Notes: generated from the letters alone by a model not told the origin. Numbered from the stretch's first letter, positions 1-8,587 are shown. The stretch: 64,000 nt of DNA from an uncultured Bradyrhizobium sp. (GCF_947648125.1 NZ_CANSMR010000012.1:149705-213704), one strand, 5' to 3'. A program made the numbers and translations.

Positions 1-3000
1 CTCGATGATGGCAAGCACGTCGCCGGCCGCGACCACGGCGCCCTCCTCGACCAGGATCTTCCAGATGTTACCCGGCACTTCCGAAAAGGCGCCGACCTGG
101 CCGTCGGGAACGCCCGTCGAGGCGACACCCGCATCGATCGATTCAACCAACGTCTCGTCAAGCTTCATCTCGCGCCAGCGCTGGCGCTCGGCATCGAACG
201 CGGCCTGCTGTGTCGCCTTGAACGCGGCGATCGACGGCTGCGCGTCGGCCAATGTCCTGGCATAGTCGGCGTAGGAGAACTCGTTCTGCTCGATCCTGAT
301 GTCGTATTGCCCGTGCGGGAATGCGGCGCGTGCATCCAGCAATTCATCGGCGTCGACCGGAAAGAAACGGATCTTGTCGAAGAACCGCAACAGCCAGGGA
401 TGACCGGGTTCGAACACCCGCGTGGTGCGCCAGGTGTTCCAGACCTGGATGGTGCGGCCGAACAGCTGGTAGCCGCCCGGCCCTTCCATGCCATAGATGC
501 ACATATAGGCGCCGCCGATTCCGACCGCGTTCTCCGGCGTCCAGGTCCGTGCCGGATTGTACTTCGTGGTCACCAGCCGGTGCCGCGGATCGAGCGGGGT
601 CGCCACCGGCGCGCCGAGATAGACGTCACCGAGGCCGAGCACGAAATAGTCGGCATCGAACACGATGCGGCGGACATCGTCCTCACTCGCAAGTCCGTTG
701 ATGCGCCGGATGAACTCGACATTCGACGGACACCACGGCGCATCGGCGCGGACCAGCTCCTGATATTTGCGCATCGCCAGCTCGGCCTCTGGATCCCGCC
801 ACGACAGCGGCAGATGCACGGTGCGGCTCGGCACCCGCATGGCGTCGACCGGCGGCAGGTCGCGCTCGATCCGCCTGAGCACATCGAGCAGCTTCGTTCG
901 CGACAGCGCCGTGCCGTCATAATGGATCTGCAACGAGCGGATGCCGGGCGTCAGATCGATCAGGCCGCCGAGCTTCGCTTCCTCCAGCGCCTGCGCCAGT
1001 ACATGGACGCGCAGCCGCAGCGCGATGTCGAGCTCCATCGGACCGTATTCGACCAGCAGATTTTCGTCGCCGGCGCGGCGGTAGACCACCGGGATCGGGC
1101 CATCATCATTGCGTCCGACAACTGCCGAGCCGAGCTCGGGCGCGCGCAGCACGGTTGGGCCGGCAACCGGATCGTTGCGTTCCACCGGCACGAAGCGGAC
1201 GGTGTCGCCGGGCCGGAGCTGGCCGATCTTCCAGAGCTCGTCGCGCGCGACGACCGCCGGACAGACGAAGCCGCCGAGACTCGGTCCGTCCGGGCCGAGA
1301 ATGATCGGCATGTCGCCGGTGAAATCGATCGAGCCCACCGCATAGGCGTTGTCGTGAATGTTCGACGGATGCAGCCCGGCCTCGCCGCCATCGGCGCGGG
1401 CCCAGCGCGGCTTCGGTCCGATCAGCCGCACGCCGGTCCGCGCGCTGTTGAAGTGCACCTCGTAGCTCGATGCGAACAGTGTTTCGATGTCCTCGTCGAG
1501 GAAGAAGTCCGGCGCACCATGCGGGCCATAGACCACGCCGATCTGCCACGCCGAAGTCAGCTCTGGCCGCTCGTCCTCCGCAGCGCGTCGCGGCGCGGCA
1601 AGGCTCGACGGCTCGGCGCCGATATGCAGCACGTCGCCGGCCTTCAGCGAGCCCGTCGCATGGCCGCCGAAGGCGCCGAGCGCGAACACGGCGCGCGATC
1701 CCAGGATCTCGGGCACGTCGATGCCGCCGCGCACGGCGAGATACGCGCGTTGGCCCGGGCCCCTGATACTGCCGAGGACGAGCGTCTGGCCTGCGCGTAC
1801 CGCGACCGGCTCGTCATAGCCGACATCGGCGCCGTCGAGCGATGCCTTCATGCGTGCGCCCGACAGCGCGACGATCGATTCGGTATTGAAGCGCAAGGTC
1901 GGGCCGTTGACCGTCAGCTCCAGCGCCGTCGTTACTTCCGGATTTCCGACCACACGGTTGGCGAGACGAAACGACCGCTCGTCCATCGGCCCGCTCGGCG
2001 GCACGCCGACATGCCAGAGATGCAGGCGGCCGGGCAATTCCTGCACCCCGCTCTGCGCACCCGGTGCGACGACGTCGATGGTGCGGGGGCGATAGGCGAA
2101 CGCGCCGAGCACGCTGGTTGCCACCTGCCCGCTGCGGAACACATCGGACGCGGCGATGGCGCGGAGATAGTCGAGATTGGTCTCGATCCCGGCGACCACC
2201 GTGTCGTCCAGCGCCTGCGCCAGCTTCGCGATCGCGGCATTGCGCGTCTCGGCCGAGACGATGATCTTGGCCAGCATCGGATCATAGAACGGCGACACCT
2301 CGGTGCCGGTCTCGATCCAGCCGTCGATCCGCGCGTCCGGTGAAAAGCTGACCTGCGTCAGCCGGCCCGCGCTTGGGCGGAAGCCCGCGCCCGGATTCTC
2401 GGCATAGAGCCGCACCTCGATCGCCGCGCCTTTTGGCGTCAGCGTGCCGACCTGGCCCAGCACGTCCTCGCCGGCCGCCTGCCGGATCATCCATTCGACG
2501 AGGTCGACGCCGGTGACCTGCTCGGTGACGGGGTGCTCGACCTGGAGACGGGTGTTGACCTCGAGGAAGTAGAAATCCTCGCGCGCGACATCATAGATGA
2601 ACTCCACCGTGCCGGCGGATTCGTAGGACACCGCCTTGCCGAGCGACACAGCAGCCGCGTGCAGCCGCCGGCGGATGTCCGCTGAAAGGCCCGGCGCGGG
2701 GGTCTCCTCAAAAACCTTCTGGTTGCGCCGCTGCAGCGAGCAGTCGCGTTCGCCGAGCGCGACCACATCGCCCTTGCCGTTGCCGAAGATCTGCACCTCG
2801 ATGTGCCGCGCGCGCGCCACGAACCGTTCGAGATAGACCCGGGCATCACCGAAGCTCGCGCGTGCCGTGCGCTGCACGGATTCGAACCGCTCGCGCAGCG
2901 TCGCCATGTCGTGGCAGAGCTGCATGCCGATGCCGCCGCCGCCCGCGGTGCTCTTCAGCATCACCGGAAAGCCGATCGCTTCCGCCTGTTGCACCGCCTC

Positions 3001-3423
3001 GTCGATCGTCTCCAGCAGGCCGGAGCCCGGCAGCAGCGGCACGCCGCTGCGCTCGGCGATCTCGCGCGCGCGGTGCTTGAGGCCGAAGGTGTCAAGATGC
3101 TCCGGCCGCGGCCCGATGAACTTGATGCCATGCTCGGCGAGCCGCTCGGCAAAGCGGCGGTTCTCCGACAGGAAGCCATAGCCGGGATGGACCGCCTGCG
3201 CGCCGGTCGCGAGGCACGCCGCCATGATCGCATCGACGTTGAGATAGCTCTCCGCCGCCGGCGCCGGGCCAATGCGCACCGCCTCGTCAGCCTCCAGCAC
3301 CGGCCGCGTGAAGCGGTCGGCGTCGGAATAGACCGCGACCGAGCCGATGCCCATGCGGTGCAATGTTCTGCCGATCCGCCCGGCGATCTCGCCGCGGTTG
3401 GCAATCAGGACCTTGCTGAACAT
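1..3423 (-). CDS. Guanidine (urea-type) carboxylase, biotin-dependent, 3' end cut by window edge
   Basis: The gene reads leftwards and leaves the window after 1,141 codons without a stop. It begins MFSKVLIANRGEIAGR and has a biotin-carboxylase half (about residues 1-450, with EVNTRLQVEHPVTEQ). Two carboxyltransferase lobes of the allophanate hydrolase AHS2 and AHS1 type follow (about 450-760 and 775-1000), then the beginning of a biotinyl carrier domain. The last visible residues, GDVLAIIE, sit just before where the biotinylated MKM motif is expected, so only a few dozen residues seem to be missing. Automatic annotation would call it urea carboxylase. The two DUF1989 genes directly upstream and the guanidine-I riboswitch heading the operon make guanidine the likelier substrate, giving carboxyguanidine. 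The start lies 3 nt after the preceding stop, suggesting translational coupling. An allophanate hydrolase gene is expected just outside the window. Confidence 0.93.
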   Translation of the reverse strand, partial: MFSKVLIANRGEIAGRIGRTLHRMGIGSVAVYSDADRFTRPVLEADEAVRIGPAPAAESYLNVDAIMAACLATGAQAVHPGYGFLSENRRFAERLAEHGIKFIGPRPEHLDTFGLKHRAREIAERSGVPLLPGSGLLETIDEAVQQAEAIGFPVMLKSTAGGGGIGMQLCHDMATLRERFESVQRTARASFGDARVYLERFVARARHIEVQIFGNGKGDVVALGERDCSLQRRNQKVFEETPAPGLSADIRRRLHAAAVSLGKAVSYESAGTVEFIYDVAREDFYFLEVNTRLQVEHPVTEQVTGVDLVEWMIRQAAGEDVLGQVGTLTPKGAAIEVRLYAENPGAGFRPSAGRLTQVSFSPDARIDGWIETGTEVSPFYDPMLAKIIVSAETRNAAIAKLAQALDDTVVAGIETNLDYLRAIAASDVFRSGQVATSVLGAFAYRPRTIDVVAPGAQSGVQELPGRLHLWHVGVPPSGPMDERSFRLANRVVGNPEVTTALELTVNGPTLRFNTESIVALSGARMKASLDGADVGYDEPVAVRAGQTLVLGSIRGPGQRAYLAVRGGIDVPEILGSRAVFALGAFGGHATGSLKAGDVLHIGAEPSSLAAPRRAAEDERPELTSAWQIGVVYGPHGAPDFFLDEDIETLFASSYEVHFNSARTGVRLIGPKPRWARADGGEAGLHPSNIHDNAYAVGSIDFTGDMPIILGPDGPSLGGFVCPAVVARDELWKIGQLRPGDTVRFVPVERNDPVAGPTVLRAPELGSAVVGRNDDGPIPVVYRRAGDENLLVEYGPMELDIALRLRVHVLAQALEEAKLGGLIDLTPGIRSLQIHYDGTALSRTKLLDVLRRIERDLPPVDAMRVPSRTVHLPLSWRDPEAELAMRKYQELVRADAPWCPSNVEFIRRINGLASEDDVRRIVFDADYFVLGLGDVYLGAPVATPLDPRHRLVTTKYNPARTWTPENAVGIGGAYMCIYGMEGPGGYQLFGRTIQVWNTWRTTRVFEPGHPWLLRFFDKIRFFPVDADELLDARAAFPHGQYDIRIEQNEFSYADYARTLADAQPSIAAFKATQQAAFDAERQRWREMKLDETLVESIDAGVASTGVPDGQVGAFSEVPGNIWKILVEEGAVVAAGDVLAIIE

Positions 3424-3426
3424 GCC

Positions 3427-4065
3427 TCACGCCTCCGGCTCGAAGATCGCGACCTGCACGGGCGTCGGGAAGAAGCCGTTGCAGGGATTGTTGATCTGCG
3501 GGCAGTTCGAGATCAGGCACAGCACATCCATCTCGGCAACCAGCTCGATCGCATCACCGGGCTTGGAGACGCCGTCGACCACGGTGAAATTGCCGGCGGG
3601 ATCGATCGGCACGTTCATGAAGAAGTTCAAATTCGGCACGATGTCACGCTTCGACATGCCGTATTTCGCAGCTTCCAGCACGAAGTTCTCGCGGCAGGCG
3701 TGCTGGTAGCGGGTCTGGTGCCCGAACCGCACGGTGTTGCTTTCGCAGGAGCAGGCGCCGGCCGAGGTATCATGCAGGCCGCAACTATCAACCGTGACGC
3801 GCAGCATCACCCGGCCTTCATTGGACATGACCCGGGTGCCGAGCCCGACATAGGCCGAGCCCTGCGCGCGCAGCGTATCCTGGCCGCTGTAGCGCTCGCC
3901 AAGATCGTCGGCGCGATAGAACAGCGTATCGACCGCCTGCTGGCCATGGGTATCCGTGATCCGCAGCGTCTGCCCCTTGCGGATGACGGAGGACCACGGC
4001 TTGCGTGCGGGAATTTCCACGTCGAGAACGATGCGGCCGCGGGTCTGAGCGGATTGCGTGGTCAT
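3427..4065 (-). CDS. DUF1989 protein, carboxyguanidine deiminase subunit (urea carboxylase-associated family)
   Basis: 212 residues, soluble, no signal peptide. It belongs to DUF1989, the family long called urea carboxylase-associated protein. Published work on guanidine metabolism showed that such paired proteins form carboxyguanidine deiminase (CgdAB), which turns carboxyguanidine into allophanate and ammonia. Cysteine-rich stretches (SCGLHDTSAGACSCESNT around residues 119-136 and CPQINNPC near 193) could bind a metal; this is inference. Its start overlaps the stop of the larger DUF1989 gene by 4 nt and its stop is 3 nt before the carboxylase start, so the three proteins are probably made together. 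Which of the pair is CgdA and which CgdB was not decided from sequence. Confidence 0.9.
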   Translation of the reverse strand: MTTQSAQTRGRIVLDVEIPARKPWSSVIRKGQTLRITDTHGQQAVDTLFYRADDLGERYSGQDTLRAQGSAYVGLGTRVMSNEGRVMLRVTVDSCGLHDTSAGACSCESNTVRFGHQTRYQHACRENFVLEAAKYGMSKRDIVPNLNFFMNVPIDPAGNFTVVDGVSKPGDAIELVAEMDVLCLISNCPQINNPCNGFFPTPVQVAIFEPEA

Positions 4066-4907
4066 TGCACGGCTCCTTCGCTGGTCTCGCCGAGATACAG
4101 CGCATTGTTCTCATAAGCGCGGATCGCCTCGGCCGTCGCGGTGCGGCACAGATCATCGGCGGCGGGCGCGCCCGCGCGATAGCGCACGATCTCCACGCTC
4201 GCTCGCGGATAGCTTTCCGCGGGATCGAGCGGATGCGGGCAGTTCGACAGCGCAATGAGCAGGTCCATCTCCGCGCGCAGATCGACGAAATCTCTCTTTT
4301 GCCGACGCGCGTCGGACCAGGCAAACTTGCCGTCCGCGTCGATCGCAACCGGTGCAAAGAAGCTGACGCAGGGATGGACGTCGCGGCGATCGAGCCCGAG
4401 CTTGGCCGCAGCCAGGACGAAATTGTCGCGCGTATTGCGGAAACTCCCTTCGCCGTACTTCGCCAGGTTGGTCGCCGCGGTCGAGCCGCCGACCACGGCA
4501 TCATGCGCGGCGCTGCTGTCCTCGGTGATGCCGAGCAGCGCGCGCCCCATGTCCGACAGCAATACGCGTCCCTTCTGCAAGCGCGCCGCCCACTGCACCT
4601 TGATTGTGTCGGCGTGGTTAAGCCGCTCGATGGGATCGGCGGCATTCCAGGCGAGTAGGCTGACGGTCGATGTCCCCAGCGTGTTGACGATGCGCAGCGT
4701 ATCGCCGCGGTTCAGCCTGGTCGTCCAGTACCAGCCGGCCGGAATCACCTCCCGATGAATGATCGTGTCGGCGGCGATTGGCGCAGCGGCGCGCGAGGTC
4801 GGCGCCGGCAGCGCACGCGGAGCATGCTCCTGCCCTGCCGCCTTCAGCTCGTTGTAGCGTCGCGCATGCGCGGCGATCTCGGCCTTCTGTTCCTCTGTGA
4901 GGATCAT
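4062..4907 (-). CDS. DUF1989 protein, larger carboxyguanidine deiminase subunit
   Basis: 281 residues, the larger partner of the adjacent DUF1989 protein. The N-terminal 40-50 residues form a charged helical extension (MILTEEQKAEIAAHARRYNE) absent from the smaller protein. The core shares its pattern: a strand RGDTLRIVNTLGTSTV, a conserved NFVLAAAKLG segment and a late CPHPLDP motif. The expected role is with the smaller subunit as carboxyguanidine deiminase in the cytoplasm, from precedent for paired DUF1989 proteins encoded beside a urea-type carboxylase. Both ends overlap neighbours by 4 nt (the ABC ATPase upstream, the small DUF1989 gene downstream), the mark of a translationally coupled operon. 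Confidence 0.9.
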   Translation of the reverse strand: MILTEEQKAEIAAHARRYNELKAAGQEHAPRALPAPTSRAAAPIAADTIIHREVIPAGWYWTTRLNRGDTLRIVNTLGTSTVSLLAWNAADPIERLNHADTIKVQWAARLQKGRVLLSDMGRALLGITEDSSAAHDAVVGGSTAATNLAKYGEGSFRNTRDNFVLAAAKLGLDRRDVHPCVSFFAPVAIDADGKFAWSDARRQKRDFVDLRAEMDLLIALSNCPHPLDPAESYPRASVEIVRYRAGAPAADDLCRTATAEAIRAYENNALYLGETSEGAVQ

Positions 4908-5737
4908 GGTTGCTCCTTCAAGACGAGAGCGCCGGGCCGTCCCGGCTGATGCTCCTGGTCTGACCGGGTCGTCCCGATCGGAGCTGGTTGAACTGGTGAC
5001 CGCAGCTCGGCGCTGCGGCGTGGAAAGATCTCGAGGTCGCGCGACACCGTGGCGCCGTAGCGCTCGCGCTCCTCCGGGCGGTTGCGCTGTCGCTCCAGCG
5101 CGATCACACGCGTTGCGAGACCGAAGGCCTCGCTGAGGTCATGCGTCACCATCACGACCGTCAGATGGGTCTCGTTCCAGAGCCGCTTCATCAACAGATG
5201 GATGTCGGCGCGAATGCCCGGATCGAGCGCGCCGAACGGCTCGTCGAGCAGCAGGATCTTTGGCTCGCGCATGATCGCCTGCGCCAGCGCGAGGCGCTGC
5301 TGCATGCCGCCCGACAGCGCGGAGGGATATTTACTCTCCTGACCGGCGAGTCCGACCTCGGCGAGCAGCTTCATGGCCTCGTCGGTCGCGGCACGCCGCG
5401 CGGCGCCGAACAGCCGGGCGGTGAATTTGGCGTCGCGCAATTCGCGGCCGAGCATGACGTTTTGCAGCACGGTCAGATGCGGAAACACCGAGTAGCGCTG
5501 GAACACCACGCCGCGATCGGCATCCGGCTCGGCACGCAACGGCTTGCCGTCGACCAAAATCTGCCCGCGGCTCGGCTGCTCCTCGCCGAGCAGCATCCGC
5601 AGCAGCGTGGTCTTGCCGCAGCCGGACGGACCGACCAGCGCAATGAAGGCGCGCGGCTCGACCTCCATCGTGATGCGCTCGAGCACGATGTGATCGCCGT
5701 ATTCCTTCCAGACGTCGTCGAACCGGATCGCGCTCAT
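4904..5737 (-). CDS. ABC transporter ATP-binding protein (probable guanidine uptake)
   Basis: 277 residues starting MSAIRFDDVWKEYG. The open frame continues upstream without a stop, but this ATG overlaps the permease stop by 4 nt (ATGA) and gives the normal length for the family. Walker A GPSGCGKTT, signature LSGGMQQRLALAQAI, Walker B ILLLDEPFGALD and the switch histidine in VMVTHDLSEA are all present. It is of the nitrate/sulfonate/taurine ABC class. The C-terminal tail contains ERERYGATVSRDLEIFPRR, which I associate with ATPases encoded next to urea-type carboxylases. It should energise the neighbouring permease for import of guanidine or a related cation. Confidence 0.93.
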   Translation of the reverse strand: MSAIRFDDVWKEYGDHIVLERITMEVEPRAFIALVGPSGCGKTTLLRMLLGEEQPSRGQILVDGKPLRAEPDADRGVVFQRYSVFPHLTVLQNVMLGRELRDAKFTARLFGAARRAATDEAMKLLAEVGLAGQESKYPSALSGGMQQRLALAQAIMREPKILLLDEPFGALDPGIRADIHLLMKRLWNETHLTVVMVTHDLSEAFGLATRVIALERQRNRPEERERYGATVSRDLEIFPRRSAELRSPVQPAPIGTTRSDQEHQPGRPGALVLKEQP

Positions 5738-6552
5738 TCCGCCCTCACCGACGCAAACCAGGGAAACAGCCTGCGCTGCATGACGCGCAGGCCGACATCG
5801 ATCAGGAACGCCAGCAGCGTGATCCAGGCGACGTAGGGGATGATGACGTCCATCGCGAGATAGCGACGCACCAGGAATATCCGGTAGCCGAGCCCGGAGT
5901 CGGATGCGATCGCCTCGGCCGCGATCAGGAACAGCCAGGCCGGGCCGAGCTGCAGACGCAGCACGTCGATCAGCCGCGGCAGGGTTTGCGGCATCGCAAC
6001 GCGCAGCGCGATCTGCCAGGTCGAGGCGCCGAGCGTCTGCGCCTTGACGATCTGCTCGCGCGGCAGCTCCTGCACCTTCATGGCGAGGTCGCGGATCATG
6101 CAGGGCAGCGTCCCGATCACGATCAGCGCAATCTTCGAATTCTCCCCGAGGCCCATCACGATGAACAAGATCGGCAACAGCGCCAGCGGCGGCACCATCG
6201 AAGTCACCGACACGAACGGCCCGAGCAGGGCATTGGCGCCCGGCAACAGGCCGATCACGATGCCGAGAACGAGCGCCGCCACCGTCGAGATCGCCAGCGC
6301 CGACCCCAGCCGCCCCAAGCTGGCGACGGTGTCGGAGGCCATCAGATAGCTGCTGGTGCGCGGATCGACCTCGAACGCCATCTGCTTGACGGCCTGCACC
6401 ATGTTCGGCAGCGCCGGCAGCAGCTTGTCGTTCGGGTTTTGCGCGAGCCGCGCGCTGGAGCCGACGAAGTAGGCGATTGCGACCAACAGGAACGGCAGCG
6501 CGAGCAGATAGAATCGCGTCTGCCGTCCCGGCCGTATGTTCACAAGTCGCAT
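5734..6552 (-). CDS. ABC transporter permease (probable guanidine uptake)
   Basis: 272 residues with about six hydrophobic helices, beginning with a helix right after a basic N-terminus (RPGRQTRFYLLALPFLLVA). The EAA loop that contacts the ATPase is seen around ELPREQIVKAQTLGASTWQIALRVAMPQ. It is a BPD_transp_1 permease of the nitrate/taurine/sulfonate class and would function as a homodimer in the inner membrane. Its stop overlaps the ATPase start by 4 nt and the receptor gene ends 46 nt upstream. The substrate is inferred from the riboswitch and downstream enzymes. Confidence 0.93.
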   Translation of the reverse strand: MRLVNIRPGRQTRFYLLALPFLLVAIAYFVGSSARLAQNPNDKLLPALPNMVQAVKQMAFEVDPRTSSYLMASDTVASLGRLGSALAISTVAALVLGIVIGLLPGANALLGPFVSVTSMVPPLALLPILFIVMGLGENSKIALIVIGTLPCMIRDLAMKVQELPREQIVKAQTLGASTWQIALRVAMPQTLPRLIDVLRLQLGPAWLFLIAAEAIASDSGLGYRIFLVRRYLAMDVIIPYVAWITLLAFLIDVGLRVMQRRLFPWFASVRAE

Positions 6553-6598
6553 GTCCGGCTCCTGCTTGAGGCAACGCGATGCGCGTCAGGGCTTGGCG

Positions 6599-7672
6599 TC
6601 AGAGCTTGCCTTTGGCGGCTTCGTCCATCCAGGTCGGGTCGAAGCGCAGCTTGACGTTCGACTTGTCGCCCAGCACCGACTTGTCGGCGAGCTCGATCCC
6701 GACCGCGTCGACCGACTTCGCGCCCTTGCCGAGCAGGTCCTTCTCGAACAGGAACTTGCGCACCCGATCCATGGTCACGCCGATGGTCTGGCTGCGCGTA
6801 AACGCTTCCGCGTCCGTTGCCTTGTCGAACAGTTTTGTGGTCGAGAGCTGGCTGTCGAAGCCGGCGAGATCGGTGCCGGAGGCCTTGGCCATCGCCTCCT
6901 TGGCGGCCTTCGCCGCGGGATCGTTCGCCGTCATCCTGGAGAGCGTCTCGTACCAGATGCCGACCAGCGCCTTGGCGAAATCCGGATTGTCCTTGGCGAC
7001 CGCCGTGTTGACCACCATCAGGTCCATGATCTCGCCGGGAATCTGCGAGGAATCGAACACCTTCTTCGCATCAGGCGAGCCGAGGATTTCCGTCACGATC
7101 GGATTCCAGGTCACGACCGCATTGACGTCGGGCGTCTTGTAGGCGGCGGCGATATCGGCATCGGACGTGTTGACGACCTTGACGTCCTTCTCGCTCAGCT
7201 TGCTGGTCTCGAGCGCGCGGGCGAGCAGATAGTGCGACACCGAGAATTCGACCAGGTTGACCGTCTGTCCCTTGATCGCGGCGAGATCCGACTTGTTCTT
7301 GAGGATCACGGCATCGTTGCCGTTGGAGAAATCGCCCATCACGACCGCGGTGGTGTCGACGCCACCGGCGGCCGGGATCGACAGCGCGTCCATGTTGGTG
7401 ATGGTGACGGCGTCATAGCCGCCGGCGGTGTACTGGTTGATCGATTCGACGTAGTCGTTGAATTGCTTGACCTCGATCGTGATGCCGTATTTGTCGGCCC
7501 ACTTCTTGACGATGCCGGTGTCGGCCGCATAGCCCCACGGCATCCACCCGACATAGATCGACCAGGCGACCTTGAAGCTTTTCTTCGGTGCGGCGTCAGC
7601 GACGGATGCGGCCGCGAGCACGATCGCGCAGCCGATGACAACAGAGCGGAGGAAGAAAGAGAACTTGTTCAT
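6599..7672 (-). CDS. Periplasmic substrate-binding protein of the guanidine-operon ABC transporter
   Basis: 357 residues, starting MNKFSFFLRSVVIGC with a standard signal peptide ending near ADA-AP (about residue 28). The mature part resembles the NMT1/SsuA class and the group annotated as putative urea ABC transporter receptors. A longer start at 7723 is rejected: it would add 17 residues in front of the signal peptide and lie inside the terminator hairpin of the leader. A purine-rich AGAGGGAT stands about 7 nt upstream of the chosen ATG. It is the first gene after the riboswitch and is expected to deliver guanidine or a similar small cation to the permease. Confidence 0.93.
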   Translation of the reverse strand: MNKFSFFLRSVVIGCAIVLAAASVADAAPKKSFKVAWSIYVGWMPWGYAADTGIVKKWADKYGITIEVKQFNDYVESINQYTAGGYDAVTITNMDALSIPAAGGVDTTAVVMGDFSNGNDAVILKNKSDLAAIKGQTVNLVEFSVSHYLLARALETSKLSEKDVKVVNTSDADIAAAYKTPDVNAVVTWNPIVTEILGSPDAKKVFDSSQIPGEIMDLMVVNTAVAKDNPDFAKALVGIWYETLSRMTANDPAAKAAKEAMAKASGTDLAGFDSQLSTTKLFDKATDAEAFTRSQTIGVTMDRVRKFLFEKDLLGKGAKSVDAVGIELADKSVLGDKSNVKLRFDPTWMDEAAKGKL

Positions 7673-7698
7673 TGCCGATCCCTCTTGCGAAACTTCAC

Positions 7699-7740
7699 AA
7701 AAAGGGACTGGCGAAAAGACCATCGCTCCGCCAATCCCTT
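7699..7740 (-). terminator. Intrinsic terminator of the guanidine riboswitch expression platform
   Basis: On the minus strand a 12-bp stem (arms 7729-7740 and 7702-7713, one G-U pair) encloses a 15-nt loop and runs into a U-tract (five A on the plus strand at 7699-7703). It begins 11 nt after the last conserved aptamer bases and ends before the receptor start codon. This is the arrangement of a transcription-terminating riboswitch: guanidine binding would free the RNA to avoid this hairpin and let the operon be transcribed. Confidence 0.85.
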
Positions 7741-7751
7741 GGCTAACGAGG

Positions 7752-7855
7752 TCTCCCGGGCTTTTATCCCGCCGTGCACCTGCGGGGATGTCTCCCCCGC
7801 AAGCGGCTGCTCTCGGACCAGCACCTTGTGTATCAAGGTCGGAACCCTAGCGGCC
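7752..7855 (-). promoter_or_regulatory. Guanidine-I riboswitch (ykkC subtype 1)
   Basis: The minus-strand RNA carries the ykkC signature in order: CTAGGGTTCCG (7842-7852), CTGGTCCGAGAG (near 7812-7823) and, after a hairpin of variable sequence, ACGGCGGGATAAAAGCCCGGGAGA spanning about 7752-7775. These three blocks and their order are diagnostic for the guanidine-sensing class I aptamer. It lies between a sigma-54 type promoter and an intrinsic terminator, in front of an ABC transporter, two DUF1989 genes and a urea-type carboxylase, a gene set typical for this riboswitch. Confidence 0.95.
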
Positions 7856-7870
7856 AACTCGACGCCATTG

Positions 7871-7887
7871 ATGCACGAGGCGTGCCA
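7871..7887 (-). promoter_or_regulatory. Sigma-54 (RpoN) promoter, -24/-12
   Basis: The minus strand reads TGGCACGCCTCGTGCAT. This matches the sigma-54 consensus TGGCACG-N4-TTGCA at all but one of the defined bases and keeps the required GG-N10-GC spacing. Transcription would start near 7861, about six bases before the first riboswitch bases, so its position fits a leader promoter exactly. It implies activation by an enhancer-binding protein such as NtrC under nitrogen limitation. Confidence 0.75.
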
Positions 7888-7950
7888 CAGCACCGGCGTT
7901 TGAATCTCATGAGATTTTTCGGCGCGCGTGGCGCGGCTGCGAGAACGCTC

Positions 7951-7967
7951 TGCTTAAAAACTACGCA
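7951..7967. promoter_or_regulatory. Possible NtrC-type dyad upstream of the sigma-54 promoter
   Basis: A TGC-N11-GCA dyad of 17 bp (TGCTTAAAAACTACGCA) lies about 90-106 bp upstream of the predicted start. This is the total width of NtrC sites (TGCACY-N5-RGTGCA) and a usual enhancer distance. Only the outer three bases of each arm match. A separate perfect 14-bp palindrome, AATCTCATGAGATT (7903-7916), lies between it and the promoter. Confidence 0.3.
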
Positions 7968-8587
7968 GGCCTGCTCAGATTTGGCTCTGTCATTCCGCCG
8001 GTGACGTCAGCAGGATGCCTGCGATCGCTGATGTCGAGGGGACGTTCGATGCAAATGCTCTTGAGTGCCCTCTGGCGCGGACTGCATGGCCGCTACGGCC
8101 TGACGCCGCAATGCGACGTCGGCGGTCCGAACAGGACCGGGACGCGGGCTCACCGATACGCAGCCATACCCTGATCGATGCGAGTTGGACGAGCGCAGGG
8201 TAGATGGCAGCAAGCCTGTCCTATCGCGTCGCGCCCCGACGACGTCGCTTTAATCTATTGACCTGGGGCTCGCAGTTCGAACGACGGAGACTCTGTTCTC
8301 GCGCTCAGCCCGTCAGAGATGAGGCTCGCCGGGCATTGGGGCTACCCCTTCTGAGCCGACCAGCCTGCTGGCAGAAACGTTCTTGATCGGTTGGCTGCAA
8401 GATTCGCTTCGGGAATTGGCGGCCAGTCCGCCCTGCCGGAGGACTGCCCCGTAATCCGGACTTGTAGGACTCTCGATCCGCTGTCATGTTGGAACATGCG
8501 GAACTCGCATGGCTGTTGCCCAAAACGGGCCGGCGCCACCATAAGCAGGGGCGAACCAACGCGCCGGTTTTTGGGATCGAGACCGAC
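7968..8587. other. Intergenic region, no gene recognised
   Basis: About 620 bp between the divergent guanidine operon and the acyl-CoA ligase. Short open frames on both strands show no family resemblance or convincing ribosome-binding site. It must contain the promoter of the ligase/ABC operon, but I cannot place it with confidence. Confidence 0.5.

Noticed and set aside
307-2343. A 678-codon plus-strand open frame opposite the carboxylase gene
   Set aside because: It is the antisense shadow of a high-GC gene: His/Arg/Asp-rich composition, no domain pattern, and the opposite strand encodes an unmistakable carboxylase.
7673-7723. Upstream start for the ABC receptor adding 17 residues
   Set aside because: It lies in the riboswitch terminator region and would put hydrophilic residues before a good signal peptide.
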